From: Perca fluviatilis
Taxonomy: Eukaryota; Chordata; Actinopteri; Perciformes; Percidae
Reading direction: 5' to 3'
DNA: 64,000 bases
Assembly: GCF_010015445.1 (NCBI RefSeq)
Contig: NC_053126.1
Coordinates: forward strand, 22,569,169-22,633,168
Positions 11,568 through 25,468 of this stretch are shown piece after piece. The notes beneath the pieces are model-generated. The model ran no database searches. It was not told the DNA's origin and saw only the letters and a list, made by a program, of their open reading frames with translations. Each line of letters begins with the position of its first letter. Positions within the stretch are counted from its first letter, which is position 1. The translations under genes and the position numbers were made by a program.

Positions 11568-13499
11568 CTTCAGCCTGGGGAGCTAGATGACACCCATAGA
11601 TGTGCTCTTTCTGTGGCTTTGTCCTTCTGTTGTCTCAGCTCCCGCCAATCTGATTTGTTGGGATGGGAAAAAAATCAATTAGTTATCTGACTGAATCGTT
11701 TCCTACATTTGTTTCATCTCTAAAGACACTGAAATAAAACAAATAAAACACATCTTGGTCTTCCAAGGACACAAGATAGTTTTTTTTTTTACAAACACAA
11801 TAAGCTATTATTACTTCCAATAAGTGTTGCTGACTTCAAAAGAAAATTACTTTCTATATCTGAAAAACTGTATGTTTGCATTTCAACTTTGAAAACCACC
11901 AGGTATGTTGACTCTGTTCTGACAAAAGGTGTTTGTGTCACACTAAGTCATTCTGCTTAGTCGTTTTTTCAGATATGACCTTGTTGTTTTAAGTGACTTT
12001 GTGTTCCATATTACTTTAAAATCACACACTTTCACTACACATTGACTCCTTAATTGTAAATGATATCAAATCTGCCCAAGTCTTGCAACTAAAAAAAACA
12101 CACAAACCTGAAGGGACAGTTGCAACATCTACTACCAAAAAACTAAAATGTTTCAAGTGGTTAAAATCAAAAGAATATTATTAAGCATTATTATTACAGG
12201 ATTGTTTTAATTAATTTCAAGTGCATCTTTGCTCCGAGTGCCTGTTACAGTATTTGACAAATGCTTTGGCTTTACAGCATCTAATTTTCATCAACACAGA
12301 CTGCAGTGATCATTTCCTCAAGATTATTCATCTAGCAATGATAAAAAAGCGTGCAATTTACAAAAAAAAGTCAGTATTTGAAATGCATTTTGTAAGAATG
12401 CCTTTCAAAAACGTTAATTTTACTTATCTAGTAATATCTTGAATTTCTTATTGAATGTGTTGTTTTACTGTAAATAGGCCTATACATGATGTTGAGTCTG
12501 ACTGCAGTACATTCAGTAGATTGAGATAAAATGATTGAGACTAATTTACTGCTTTTTTGTCCTGTGTGTACCAAGAAGATTGGTTTTAATTGAAGAACCT
12601 AAACCGCATTATTATTTCAATCACTTGTAAAGTTCATCATGTAAAATACAGTAAGCTGATATGCAGGAAAATTACCTTAAAGAACAATTAAAACGACTGC
12701 AACAGAACCTCAATACATTGCAACTTCTTGAAAGTAATCAAAGGGCAATACATTTTTTTTTCATTTCTCACCCCATGCATTCCCCTTTCCCATACATTTA
12801 AGATGTATGACAGTGTTAATGAAGTAATTAGCAATTATGTTGCAATAGTGCTCATGAGGATAGTTATGTTAAAATAGGAAGAGGTTTCCAAACACATGCA
12901 TTGTTTCAGTGATTAAACAAGTCGATTGGGTATTTTACACAGTCAAACTCTGTTGTGAGAACTGAGCACAACGCAATAATAAAATACTGTAATGTAATCA
13001 ACATGTTTACAATGACAAACACAGGACACAGGCAAAGATAATGCTCAGAGGGCAGAGAGACAAAAAGAAAAACACAGGATACGGATAAAATGATGGAAAG
13101 CAGATGAGAAATGATGAGTCAGAAAGGAAACAATCAAAACCGGGTGAAAATGGATGTTTGCAGGTAGATTGATTTAACCACAGCAGCTATATTTGGTCCT
13201 ACTGATACGGCAGGTAAATTAAACAGAGTGTGTTCCCACACGTGGGCAATTTCATTAGCAACCCAGCAGCACTTAGATTAACATGAACTGGGAACACACT
13301 TGGGAGTGGGCTGTAGGACACATGGAGGTGAGACTGTGTGGTTTCAGGAGACTCATGTTTGGTAAACCTAACAGCTGGTGCACTCGCCCACCCATTCACA
13401 CAGTCATTTTAATATAGAAATCAAAAAGAAACAAAAGAACGACCATTTATTCAGGTTAATATTAACCATGCTAGCCGTGTGGGGCAAGGGATGGCAATG
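11568..13499. other. 5' flank of sstr3
   Basis: The first 20 bases upstream of the start contain an in-frame stop (11583-11585). On the minus strand a pyrimidine-rich run followed by CAG near 11652 could be the acceptor of a 5' UTR intron. The rest is AT-rich, with no recognised exon or repeat. Confidence 0.4.
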
Positions 13500-13770
13500 T
13501 AGGCCACTATTTTGCTCCAGACTGAAATATGTCAACAACTAGGTGGATTGTCATTTACTTTTGTACAAATACTCATGGTCCCCAGAGGCTACATTTTATG
13601 AACTACTTTGTGTTTAGAGCTAAATAGGAAATGTTAGCATGCTAACACATTAAACTTAGTTGAATACGGTAAACATAATACCTGCTAAACATCCGCATGT
13701 TAGCATCATCACTGTGAGCAGGTTAGCATGCTAATGTTATCAGTAAGCTAAAAGCACTGCTGTGCCTAAG
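13500..13770 (+). repeat. Percomorph interspersed repeat ('ttagcatgctaa' family), copy b
   Basis: It contains 'cagactgaaatatgtcaaca' and the palindromic 'gttagcatgctaac' blocks. The same family is at 3155-3740 and 40700-40830. Confidence 0.5.
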
Positions 13771-13780
13771 CTAGCTATTT

Positions 13781-14064
13781 CTGTCACTAATAGTGACAGA
13801 AGCGTTTAGCCTACTACTAAGAAATCCCCCATCTCAAATCACCCTGAAGCCTGGTCCACAATTAACTTTTTTGTCCATTAGCCAAATGGCTAGTGAATGC
13901 TCAAGTTCTCAAGAGATAACCATTGTTTTTTGGCTGGTGACTGAAGCAAATCTACCAGCCACCAGCATTTGGCTAGTAAATGGTGCAAATTTTGGACCTG
14001 ATAACTGTATGGTATTTAATGTATTTCATTACAATTCTGTATCACTAATTGTGACAGAAGCGCA
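13781..14064. repeat. Segment flanked by 'cactaat(a/t)gtgacagaagcg' direct repeats
   Basis: Near-identical 20-base blocks at about 13784-13803 and 14042-14061 bracket a segment containing two copies of a tggctagt(g/a)aatg motif. Part of it ('atctcaaa-caccctgaag') recurs near 16827. It is probably an old transposon fragment; the class is unknown. Confidence 0.35.
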
Positions 14065-17000
14065 TACTAAAAAATTGTGAATTTAGAGATTTGGGTTTTT
14101 GGTCTCTTTTTGGGATTTTACACAGAAATTTGTGAAAATAACACCTAAAACATGATGGAAATATAAGGATCTGTGAGCTTCATATTTATCGTACAGCCAC
14201 AAGAGTGGTATCGATCTTCTCATCAAACTCTTGGAAAGAAAAAGTGTATTTCCCAAAATGTCGCAGTATATGTTTCCTTTTTTTCACTGGGGTTGGTAAA
14301 CAAACATTTCCATGGTGAACGTTAAAACTGATGTAGAGAAATATCCATGAAACACCATACACTATTTGAAGTGCAGTGATGCAAAAGACAACATTAAGGT
14401 ATATGGAGGCCTGCTACTTCATTTCACGCTACATTAACAACACAGCTGTACCACAGAGTAGTCAATATAATGTACCAATAAAAGCATCATGAGCACCATT
14501 TCAGAGGAAATATTTTTGACCATCTCTTTTCCCCGAAATGATTCAAGTTGCTTTCAGAAAAATAAAAGTGAGAAAAACACAGATGTGTCCTGAGCTCATT
14601 GATAGAGTTCATCAAACAAACCGACTGAAAGATTATTGACACCTCGATGGCGACAGCTGCAGTCGACAAAAAATGTCATTCAGCCTCTTTGTCTTCCTGG
14701 AGTTCAATTTAAAAGAAATATGAAAATAGCAATACAAGAATAACCAAAAAATGTAATGTATGTCTTTTTATGCGACTTGAGTAGCTTTTTTCAATTTCAC
14801 CAAACTGTCACATTAATCATTTTTCAATATCTTCCTATCCTTGTGACTAAGTTTGGCAATCTGGATCACCATAGAAACCAGCAGGAGAGAAAACCCATAA
14901 AAACAGTGTCGTAAATCAAACAGAACCAAATAAATGGCAGCACATGGCAGCAAAACAAGGACAGATCTTTCTCTTCATTTTTTTCAGTGAAAATGTTTCA
15001 AAGAGAGAAAAAAAAAATTCTACACTTTTGTCCTGGTCCTATAGGTGATAAATGGGGGATCTAATAAAAATAACAACAGCTCAGCTAAAGGCTTCATGCA
15101 GCTATTAAAACTTATTTCATTATAACTAGGATTAGATCAGTTGGATTAGATCCATAAATTGGCTCCAAGTACACTAAGCTGATATACTTTAATTAAATAT
15201 TAGTTATGAACCAGAAGCTTCTCTTTAATCACAGCTACAATCTGTAAACCTATGATGAGATGTTATTTGTGATGCTCCTTTGCAGTTATTAATGGTTCAG
15301 TACAAATTTCTCCTTCCATTGAATAGTTGATTTTTCCAAAATGCGTCCCTCTTGTCTCGTTTTGCAGATCCGGCAGTGTGACTGCATATATGATTCAATT
15401 GTAGCAAGTTATTATCATTCATGAATGAAGATAAACCTTTTTAATATTGATAAACTTGTTTGTGTTTTGCCTGCATTTTCATAACGTTTTTTAAACAGAA
15501 AATCTCAGTTTTCACCATTAGTGTATAGACTCATAACACAAGAAATGGCTGATAAACGACAAAGAAAATGACGGAAATCGCACAATTTGGACCAATAGTT
15601 TTATTTTAAAAGCCTAAAAGGAACAGAACGATTTTATGTTGTCAAGCAGTAAGCCAGAGCACACATAAAAATAATACAAAAAAGTGGGTGATCCCATTTA
15701 CACTCAGTGACTTTATGCTTCTTGGGCAGATTGGATAGCTGATATCACAAAGGCTTAAAAGGGTTAAGTGTAAATACATCGGAGAAGCATTCGAGATGGA
15801 TATTTGTGTTAGTTTTGGATAGCTGTTAGCTACCTAGTTATTACTTTCTGATACTGTTGTAAAGTGCACAAGTTGTTTTTTGTGTGTGTTTTTTTATTAG
15901 GGCGAACCTGATTTACGTGCCAGGAAAACTGAGACCGATTACAATCAGATTTGTGATGCTAACGGAGACATATATACAGTATGTGACTAAGTGTAAATTA
16001 AATTAAATCACATTTGGATTTTTCTGGATATGAAACACTTTGCAGCTTTCATAAAAATAAATGGACTTCCGTGTATGGATACCTCATCCAATGTTTATAC
16101 AGTACTCACATTTACCTTCAACACAGCTGCAAAAACAGCCAGTGAGTTTGTATCCACTTATTTTTATGATGTTTGGTTTTGCGCATAAAAACCCCTGAGT
16201 AAAATCAGTACAATTTCATTTAAATTAAATTAGGGACAATTCATTCATGTCTTGCATTGCACTGTAGCTGCGCTGTAACTTTTATTCTCCCATTTTATCT
16301 GTTGTGTATGTGTATCTATCTGCATTATGATAATCAATTAATCATTTCAGTCATTTTTCATGCCATATATTTGCTTCTGAGATTGAGAATTGTCTGCTTC
16401 TCTTTAAAAAATATTATCATAGTTAACTTGAAATCCTTGGGTATAGAGACAAAAGAAATGTACACATTTTAATATATCTTTTTTTCTTGAATTTAACTTT
16501 TCTTTAGTTATGTAGGTTGCTTCTGTTATTTTATCATTATTATTATCAGCACTGGGTGGATTGCATAGATGCATTTAAAAAGAAATGTGCAAGAATATGA
16601 CAACTGTACTGCACTGTACGGTAATGGATTGTAAAATTAAGTGAAGGAGTTGCAATAAAAGTACAAAAAAGACAACAATTAACAGATTAACCAGTTATGG
16701 AAATATTTAATACAGTAGTTGCAAACGATTATCATCTTGAAAGAAATCTCCTTCAGCCAAACCTCAACTGTAGTGCAGCTGTAACATCAACTGTGATGAC
16801 TCAGAGAAATCAATTGATACATGTCTCATCTCAAAACACCCTGAAGTCTGATATCTGCATGGTATTTGATGTTGTGATTCATCTTGCCTCATTAATCTTC
16901 ATACTAAACACTTGGGGGCCGTTGAAACATCTCTGAAAGAGGAAATCAATTTTAAATTGAGGTTCTGAACTACTGCCGGTGTCAAGACCTCATCTGCCTT

Positions 17001-18300
17001 TCTTTTCTTTGAATGGCGTGAGCGGAGAACAATCAGTGCAGGTCATGTAACCAATACAGCAACGCAACCTTACAATCTGAATACTAACTAACAGACTGAC
17101 GATAGCTTTCTGCACACATCTGCTTTGACTCAGAAACCAGAGGCTGCAGCTGTCGGAGGAGAAACCCAGAACGCTTCATGAAAATAACATCTGATAAAAG
17201 AGGACACCCTGGCTAAAATTATGTGATCTGTATTTGAATCTTCTGATGTCCGCTGCTTTTGATTGGTCGGCGGTCTGATCTGTATCAAGGACTCCTCCCT
17301 TGTGGTCATGCTGTTACCGGTGACACATTTATTCCACTTTGTTGATCCACTGATTCACTCTACACAGAATTATTTGGATCAAAAGCTGACAGATTGAAAC
17401 AGCTTGAAGTTTTAAATTATTTACACACATCTGCACTATAGAGTGTAAACAGACCCATAAAATCATGTTTTATATACAACTAATTTGCAAAAGCAAATAC
17501 GATTTGAAGAAAACAAATTTCTAGTAACCCCATCCATAGTCACTACCCTAAACTAACCTTGATCCTGGACATCTGCCCATTGCATATATTCTTTGCAAAT
17601 GTTGCACTCAACCCATTCAGCCTCTTTTTTCTAATGCAACGGTTATTTTGTATGTATATATTTGTTTTTCTGTATTGATTGATTATTTCATATTCATGTT
17701 TGTTTTGTTTCCAATGCACCTTTCACCAAAGCAAATTCCACATAAGTGTACTTATTGTGGCAATAAAACCTTTTCTGATTCTGAACTGTTAAAGTATTTG
17801 GCGAGTAACATAATGTTGATTTCCCATCAGATTGTGCAACATACTTTCCACTTGTAGTGTATACCGCCGGTGAGTGTGAGGCAGCAAGGAAAGGACCTAA
17901 TCAGGGATTTATTATTGACCAAATGGAGGTACATGAGCTTACTGAATAAAGAGGCATGCAGTCAAAACCAGGAAGCCAGCAGGTAAACTTATCTAAAGCA
18001 AAGAATCATTATTCCATGGACAGAGGCTCGAAAGCAATGGCAAGAAGCAACTTTGATAATCTGGCCGGGAATTGAGAGGAAATGGGCCAATTATATACTG
18101 CAGGGCTGATGAGGAAAGTGAAAACGAGAGCATGAGGAAATATCTAAGAGTATTTGTTGGACAGGTAGATAAATGGCAATAAAGGGGTTTGGGGAAGTGG
18201 CAATGTGGCAAAATGGAACACTGGCATGTCAGGGAAATATTGTGATTGTGGTTTAACACAGAAAAGGTCTGTAATGACTTGAGACACAACATGTTTATTA
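14065..18300. other. 4.2 kb of AT-rich DNA without recognised gene
   Basis: Both strands were read. Open frames are short and low-complexity, with no splice-flanked conserved peptide, and no transposon ends were recognised apart from the short block near 16827. Confidence 0.45.
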
Positions 18301-18319
18301 CCATTTAACTGAAAACCAC

Positions 18320-18470
18320 AATCTTTCCCTAACCTTTACTTAAGTGCCTCTGTTGCCTAAACCTAACCACAGACAGGAATCGGGATGTGAACCCAATCTC
18401 TGGTGTAAAAGTCCTACACTTTGTACATCTACCAACCACCCCGACCACCGCCTCACTGTGACCCTGTAAT
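18320..18470 (+). repeat. Dispersed repeat 'cctaaccac' family, copy b
   Basis: It matches 9470-9650 over 'gttgcctaaacctaaccaca' and 'gggatgtgaaccc', followed by a shared 'tacactttgtacatctacca'-like block. Confidence 0.45.
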
Positions 18471-18649
18471 TAGGAAAATATTGTAGTAATATAGTATAGC
18501 TAGATGTAATTCCAAGGGAACAGGGCTGCTATAACATGGAAGAAAAGCTTTATGCTCAACTTTTCTTTTCTTTTTTTTTAGCAATATCAATATATTTACA
18601 CTAGTTGTTTTCAATGTTAATAATTAAGAATAATAATTAATAATTGCCT

Positions 18650-18652
<3 letters not shown>

Positions 18653-18739
<87 letters not shown>
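18653..18739 (+). repeat. (CA)n microsatellite, about 43 units
   Basis: An uninterrupted dinucleotide tract of nearly 90 bp, the longest perfect microsatellite in the window. Confidence 0.97.
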
Positions 18740-18741
<2 letters not shown>

Positions 18742-20315
18742 ATAGCAGGGATTTACATGAAACAAAGCAGCGTAATTTTATCTCATTGATAACAGCTTCA
18801 CTGTTTACTATTCACTCCTGTGACATCGTATCAGAGCTAGATTAAGTTACTGCTAATGATAACCAAAAAGCTGCTGCTGCTCCACATTCCACTGGTGGTT
18901 TTTAATGTTTCACAGGAAACAATGTATTTCTCACAGAGTTTAGCATCGATTGCAATTTTGTATCTAATATGCATCTACAAAACAAGATACTGCCATTTTC
19001 AACATAATATTAAAATTGGTTTGGCTGCACTGTAAACAGATAGTCCAGCTGCTCTTCTGTCATATTTCTGAGAAAGTAGCTGCTCGTTTGCTGTCTTATT
19101 ACAGTAAAATGCACTTGTTGTTACAACCAGGACTGAAGTTTTAAGTACAACTTCAAATCGTAGTTGACATCATAATTTGGGTGTCAAAGTTCATTCAAAC
19201 AATCTTGGACTAACCAAACAATATGTTTTACCAGAAGTGCAGAACAAACTTGCAGCTAGCGGAACTGCTGAAGGTGAAAGCTGACTTACTCAAACAAGTG
19301 ACCGAGACACAAATAACAAGTACTACAAACGGGAAGCACATTTCTTCTGAAAGTTCTGATCCTAGTGGAATAATTATTAATTATTAACACCAAAATGTTT
19401 TACTGTTTCAACAAAACTATTTATGACTTACAGTAAGGTGCTATTTTGAATGAGGGTTTTTTAAATTGCCTGTGAAAATGATTTTCACAGGTATTTTTTA
19501 GATATCAATACAATAATCCAGAGTTTAAAATTCCCCCTAAAAACCTCAAGAGACATTACAAATACTTACAATAATACACACTATTCTCTAACATAAAATT
19601 ACTTTTTTTAATCACATATGGTATAACCAAAATGTTTTTCTTTTGCACAAATATGTTAATTAGGAAGTCCCCAAGGTTTCTAAGTATATAGCTTCCAAAA
19701 CTATTATATATTAAATTATAATAAGGTTAAATTTGGAGATATTTTTATAATGCTAAATAGGGGGGGTTAAAGTATTACTGATAAAGTTTATTATCACTGC
19801 CAGTACCTGCAGGTAAACACAAGCGAGGCAACATTTGTATCTCACACAGGTTTGAACTGCAGCTCGCTGCAGGAGCGGAAATGCCAACATCTTAGCTGTC
19901 GAGCGCTGCTGCAGCAGCGAGCTGAGCATCCATCACAAAGGTCAGTCTTTCACAGCTGGAGCACTTGAAAGGTTCAGAGTATTTCAGAGAGAAGCTGCGT
20001 CATCCTGACAGCAGCACAGATCAACAGATGCATTCAGGTACACAAGGCATAGGTTTGGCACTGTGCTTACTATCGTTTTATGACATTTTATACTTGGTCG
20101 TAGTGATGAACCTACAGAGAATTATCATCTGAATCTGCAGCTCCCCTTGACTTTTTGGAGCTTTACAGTACGTTTCAGCTCAAACAAACAGGACTTTAAC
20201 CCAGCAGACCGCTGTCTGTGTCCCGTTTGAAACTAAAAGTTAACATTGAGTAATTTTAAGTTTATGTAACAGACTTAACTACATCACATGTGTAATATTC
20301 TATATTGACGACGTT
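18740..20315. other. Intergenic DNA with small hairpins
   Basis: No gene is seen. A perfect 11-bp inverted repeat around one base (cctgtgaaaat-g-attttcacagg) lies near 19469-19491. A GC-rich pair 'gcagctcgctgcag / ctgctgcagcagcgagc' lies near 19860-19923. No function is assigned. Confidence 0.4.
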
Positions 20316-20706
20316 TCATTTCCGGGATTGGACAGGTGCCGCCGGGAATTCGGATGTCCTTAATTTTCGGCCGGATGTCCGTCACCTTCCACTTTCTTTG
20401 TGTTGGCTATGGACTAACTATGGTTAACTGCTCCTCAGATCTCTGCAGGGTAAATCCAGACAGCTAGCTAGACTATCTGTCCAATCTGAGTTTTCTGTTG
20501 CACGACTAAAACAACCTTTGAACGAGCACATGTTCCACCAAAACAAGTTTGAGGCTATTTTGCAGAGGCACGGTTGCTCTGTCCGGCGCTTAGCACCACC
20601 CAAGACGGATGTGATTGGTTTAAAGAAATGCCAATAAATCAGAGTCTAGCCAGACCCTCCTCCGCAGTGCTGTGGAGGAAGGTCTGGCAATGCGAGGCTA
20701 TAAATG
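20316..20706 (+). mobile_element. MITE ending 'ggtctggcaatgcgaggcta', copy 1
   Basis: It shares 'gattggtttaaagaaatgcc', 'attttgcagagg' and the terminal 'ggtctggcaatgcga' block with an inverted copy at 39783-40196. It includes a small palindrome (gcagtgctgtgg area) near the end, typical of this abundant fish MITE. No coding capacity. Confidence 0.65.
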
Positions 20707-20779
20707 TAAGTAAGGCATGTGTAAGTAAGTCATATACTTACGCACGGTAGTGAAGTAACATAACAAATGTACTGATTTG

Positions 20780-20900
20780 AACCCAAACCACGATCTTTTC
20801 CTACACCTAAGCATGACCAAACTGTGACCGTTTCACAACATTAACCAAGAACTGTGACCGTTACGTTTAGGGATGAGGATGTGTTGATCTGCTGCAACTG
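20780..20900 (+). repeat. Dispersed repeat 'cctaaccac' family, decayed copy
   Basis: It begins like the other copies (aaccacgatcttttcctacacc) with two 'aactgtgaccgtt' blocks. It is a short, diverged fragment. Confidence 0.35.
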
Positions 20901-20906
20901 GGTAGG

Positions 20907-23900
20907 GTAGCTAATTTAGGAAACACACCTGTGCGTCGTATTAGAGGATTGGAATAAACAACCTATGTGGTCTTAGGGGTTGGAGGACTGGACTGGTTGG
21001 TTTTTACGCTTGGATGAGGTGGAAAAGTTAGTGTATTGATAATAGAAAAAAATGCAACAAAGTGCACCAGGCACAGATTTAGCAAATAAATCTGATCAGA
21101 TTAGATTACTAAACTTTATTAATCCCCAATGGGAAAACTCATCATGCCACTCAATCAACTCATACAGACAGACAACATACAATACAGACACACATTACAT
21201 TCACAGTACACAACAAATAATACACAATACAACAAATAAAGAACACCATAAAGAGGCATTTGAGTCATGATAAACAGCTGATAGGTGCTACATCTAAAGA
21301 CCACAGTGTTTATTAAAGACATCTGACCGCTGCTGGAAGAAAAGACCTTCTAAATCGTTCACAAAACTGAAGCATTTTTAGTCGCAAATGAGCTTCTGAG
21401 TTCGTAAGTAACACACATGTAATGGATGAAGGTATGACGTACATGAAGCATGTGAGAAGAAACTAAAACTCAATCTGCAAAAGCTGGGACAAAGAGTGAG
21501 GGAAACGTGGAAATTAACTAATTAATACCGTAGTTTAATATTTTCTGTGAGGCTGTCTGTGACACGAGAGATACAAATTTAAAACCACATTTAGTCCTTT
21601 GTTCTACTCTCCTGCTTCACAAAGCCAGTCAATCTGCACTGATTTCTCAGTACTGACAGGACTGAGCAGTGAGAAGGCAGGTCAGGGTCATGGCTAAAGA
21701 GATTGGCAGAGCTGTTTGAATAGCGTATTTGTTTAGCTTTCTTTTGTATTTTCTCCTCTTGAAAGCCGAGAGTGAATGTTCAGCGTTTTGCCAAGCAGTT
21801 AATAACTAAACAGTTGGGACCTCAGCAGACGTGAGTGGAGGAGAATGTTATAATATTATTATGGTTTACATCAAAGAATGAAGAAAGAATGAAGGCTGAA
21901 AGAAAATGTTGAGAAATTATAGATATGGCCTTCATTTTAACATCAGTCTACTATGATCTAAAAGTGTATGCGTATTTTGCCATTGGACAAATATTGGGCC
22001 GCGGCCGTGAGAAATACTGCCCTTAAAGTAAACCATGAACATCATTTTAATTTACAATTTTAATAAGTGTGAAAGGTGGATTCATCTGGTGGTAACCGTA
22101 GCAACAATACAGATGCTTCACACTACATTAACATTTAACTCTTTTACTTTCAAAGTGATAATTTGAGCAGTCTTTTAGTTTTTGGTTAGTGGCCATGCAA
22201 ACATGCACTCAGAGGTGTCCTGATAGAGACAATAATAGACATTGAAGAACAAACCACCAGTCTGCTTTTTCCTAAAATCAGGACACCTTGTTGAACATTA
22301 TCACAGACATACTGTGTCACACAGTGTCTTCATGGCGTCCAGTGGCAACAGATTGAAGCTTCCTCCCTGAGTGTACAGTACACGAATCCGGCAGCTTATT
22401 TATGTGTTGTGCTTTTAAGTAGTGCAGGGAAGCTCAAGTGTTATGTTGCCTTGGACGTCTTAATAAATCGAGTAGCTTGAGTTTTCGAATATTTGGTATT
22501 CAAGCATAGGCACACTAAAACTGATAAAATATGAAATCAAGAAGTGTTTTTACTTTACTTACTGTGGTAATCGTGTTGATGCTACTTGTATATTATTTTC
22601 ACGGTCAACAAACAAAAATCCACCGACAGTAGCAGAATAAAGAAATGACCTTGAGATAATGAAAGTAAATCAAAATGCATATGAATACGTGGTTATACTT
22701 CCATTTATAAGTCTGGCAGTTAGTTTGGTCACGTATAAAAGCAGAGAGGGCAAGAGCTTTTGTCAGTGTTGGACTTACGCAAGCTGTTTCCTGGAGGCAG
22801 TACGTACCAGTGCAAACTTGGTGCGAATCAAACTCTTAAAAGGATTGGTACAAAATAATCATTTGTTCGGTTTCTGTTAGCACACAATACTGACAGTAAA
22901 AGCAGAGATGTTAGTAAGTTATGCTTAACAAATGTCAGAAATATATTTGACCATCTCCATCAGTAAGTTTTTTTCAAATTGTCTGATTTCAGGCAATCAT
23001 CCGTGAGAACAGAACACTGTGTCTGATCAATCTTTTCATATAAGAATATTGAACTACTCTGTTGTCTGAATATGCTGCAATTCTTATCTTTGTGCATTTC
23101 ATTTGATTGCTTTAATGTTTTTGCTACTTAATTATTCATCTTAAAGTGAGTACAAAATATATTGTTGTTATATTCAGTTATGATACTGTAAAACACAAAT
23201 CTGTACTCTTATCTGTGTCTGCACTTTAAATCCTTTAACTGTTGATAATCAGTTTGTCAGGTTGCACTCATCCTGGATGACAGACCACACCACGTGTCGT
23301 CTCTCACAGATCAAAATGAACGCAGGCTTAGCGATGTTGCACTTAGTTTGATGATTTATTTCAAAGTTTAGCAATGGCAGATTCATATTTAAACAACACA
23401 GGACCCTCAGCAAACACTCTAAAATCTTTACTGGAGGATAAGACAACATTTCTGTCATCGTCTCATGTCCATACAGGGCGTGCGTAGCTTCGCTTTCAGA
23501 AGTTCCTTGCTTTGAGCACACCGTAATAACTGAAGACGAGTTTATCAACATTTTCTCTCATCTCTTTTTGCAATATTTCTGAATGACTTAGCTTTACAGA
23601 TTAAAGTGAGAGAGTACACGTAAAAACATTTTTTTTTATGCACTTTGGGATATTGGGCTATTTTGCTTCCTGGTCTTCTTTCAGACTAGTGGAAAGAAAA
23701 CATCAAAACTACACAAGTGTTTATTTGACTACATTTTGTCTGTTTGCAGCTGTAGATTTCTCCTAAATTTAGCAAAAGTTAGCATTACATAATGCCTCAT
23801 TTGCATATTTAAACACAAAGTTTTAGAAAACTTTCAATACAAAAACAAATTGTCTTAATTTACTTAATCAATATCAGTATTTATCCTAATTTCTGCAGTA

Positions 23901-24066
23901 CTACGTATATAGTATACTGTATGTTTTGTTGTAGAGCGTGATGGTCTGAAAGATGTTTAAGTTTCCCTCTGGTCCTGGCTTGTATGAATCTTTGGTGTCT
24001 TGTCGGCCCATTTGGACTGGACATAGTTATATGTATGACACAATGATAAAAATGTCATTCATTTAT
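20907..24066. other. 3.2 kb of AT-rich DNA without recognised gene
   Basis: Short open frames at 21052, 22659 (plus) and 23249 (minus) have no family resemblance. No transposon ends were recognised. Confidence 0.45.
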
Positions 24067-24125
24067 CCTGGGGCTTTAGAGGAGCGAACAAGGCTTCTCC
24101 TCTGGGCTCAGTGAATCAGAGGGAC
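24067..24125 (+). repeat. 59-bp direct repeat, copy 1
   Basis: The block beginning 'tcctggggctttagaggagc' recurs at about 25753-25806 with few changes. It belongs to no transposon recognised here. Confidence 0.6.
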
Positions 24126-24347
24126 TAAATAAACCCAATCCTGGCTTTAGCTTTAAACTTATTCTGTCTTGTACGGATTCTCTATGTGAGGTACATTCCA
24201 TTCTCAAGGGCTGAAGGATCAAGATAGAAATATCCTGTTCCCCTTTCGTTTCTTTTTCCAGCTTCATTTTCAAGAGGAGAGGGATAAGACATCCATCCTC
24301 TTTACATAAATGAGATGGCAATTTACCCGGCCAATCTCATGGCTGAA

Positions 24348-24764
24348 GTTACTGTTAGGATTGGGCATCGAGAACCGGTTCAAAAATTACGATTCCAAGA
24401 GATTTCTTTTTCTTTTTATTGGAATCGTTTGGAAAATTTGGTTTCAAATCCAAATTTAACAAACAAGTTTTGGTTTCCGTAGCGGCCACCGTACATCCAG
24501 CTTGTTGTGTTGCCGGCACGGAGCACAGTAAGCGGTGCTCTAAAGTGTGGCTTTATTTTACGTTGAAAAAGGGCGGTAAAACTGTAAACCACCATTGAAT
24601 CAAAATAATGTTCCTCTAATCTGTGAAATAAGCTTGTGAACCGTTTCAACTCCAACCCTCAAATAATCGGAATCGAGAATCGATAAGAACCTGAATCGAA
24701 ACGAAGAATCGGAATTAGAAACAGAATTATTAAAATCAAAACGATGCCCAACCGTAGTTACTGT
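24348..24764 (-). mobile_element. 401-bp hAT MITE with perfect 8-bp target duplication
   Basis: The element is 24356-24756, with inverted ends TAGGATTGGGCATCG and TACGGTTGGGCATCG, flanked by gttactgt at 24348-24355 and again at 24757-24764. An 8-bp duplication and TAGG-type ends are hAT hallmarks. A 79-codon open frame inside it on the minus strand is not a transposase. Confidence 0.9.
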
Positions 24765-25258
24765 TATGTAAAAGTCTAGCGAGGTCAGACCTGTGTCACT
24801 TTAATCAAGGCACAAGTTTGAATTGAATGCTGTCAGATTAACGTAAAGGCTTGCAGCAGCACAAGGTGAAATATCTCTCACACTCAAAGAAAATAAACAT
24901 TCCCGCAGAGATGCTGCTTCCCCCCCCAAAAAAAAACGTGTTTTCTCTAACAAGCTGAACTGACTGTAAAAAATATATCATGATACAATTCTCAGAACAA
25001 GATACAGCAGTCCACAGTCCTCATGGGTTAAAGGGTACATTTTTTTTTTCAACCTGGACCCCCATTTCCCCATGCATTTGTGCCTAATAGACTGATGTGA
25101 CCAAAAATCTTTGAAACTGATCTAGTATTGAGCGAGATCGCAGTGACGGTCCGGCGCAAACCGAGCTGCAATGTAACCTAATGGGGCAATTGTGCACCCT
25201 TGATTGTTGTCCACTAAAAGTGTTTTTTTTTTTCTACTGAAAAAACAGATTGTTTTTA

Positions 25259-25468
25259 AAAGTGTCTGATGGGCGCCTGGGTAGCTCACCTGGTAGAGTG
25301 CACGTCCATATATAGAAGTTCACTCCTTGACGCAGCGGCCGCGGGTTTGACTCCGAACTGCGGCCCTTTGCTGCATGTCATTCCCCTTGTCTTTCATGTT
25401 TTTCAGCTGTCCTTTACAAATAAAGGCCTAAAATGGCCAAAAAATAATCTTCAAAAAATAAAGTGTCT
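25259..25468 (+). mobile_element. tRNA-derived SINE, copy 1, with 9-bp target duplication
   Basis: The SINE at 25268-25459 has a pol III A box (tagctcacctggtagagtg, 25281-25299) and a B box (gggtttgactcc, about 25343-25354). A tail ends in A-rich repeats. It is flanked by aaagtgtct at 25259-25267 and 25460-25468. It was inserted into the left arm of the fold-back element, so it is younger. Same family as 35121-35253. Confidence 0.85.

Noticed and set aside
10232..11586. Several plus-strand open frames opposite sstr3
   Set aside because: They are antisense shadows of the receptor coding sequence, with no independent support.
24076..24321. Minus-strand frame ending in C-S-L-L, like the CAAX end of Rac2
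   Set aside because: The preceding residues show no GTPase motif or Rac2 C-terminal similarity, and the related block at 25753-25806 does not keep this frame. The match is chance.
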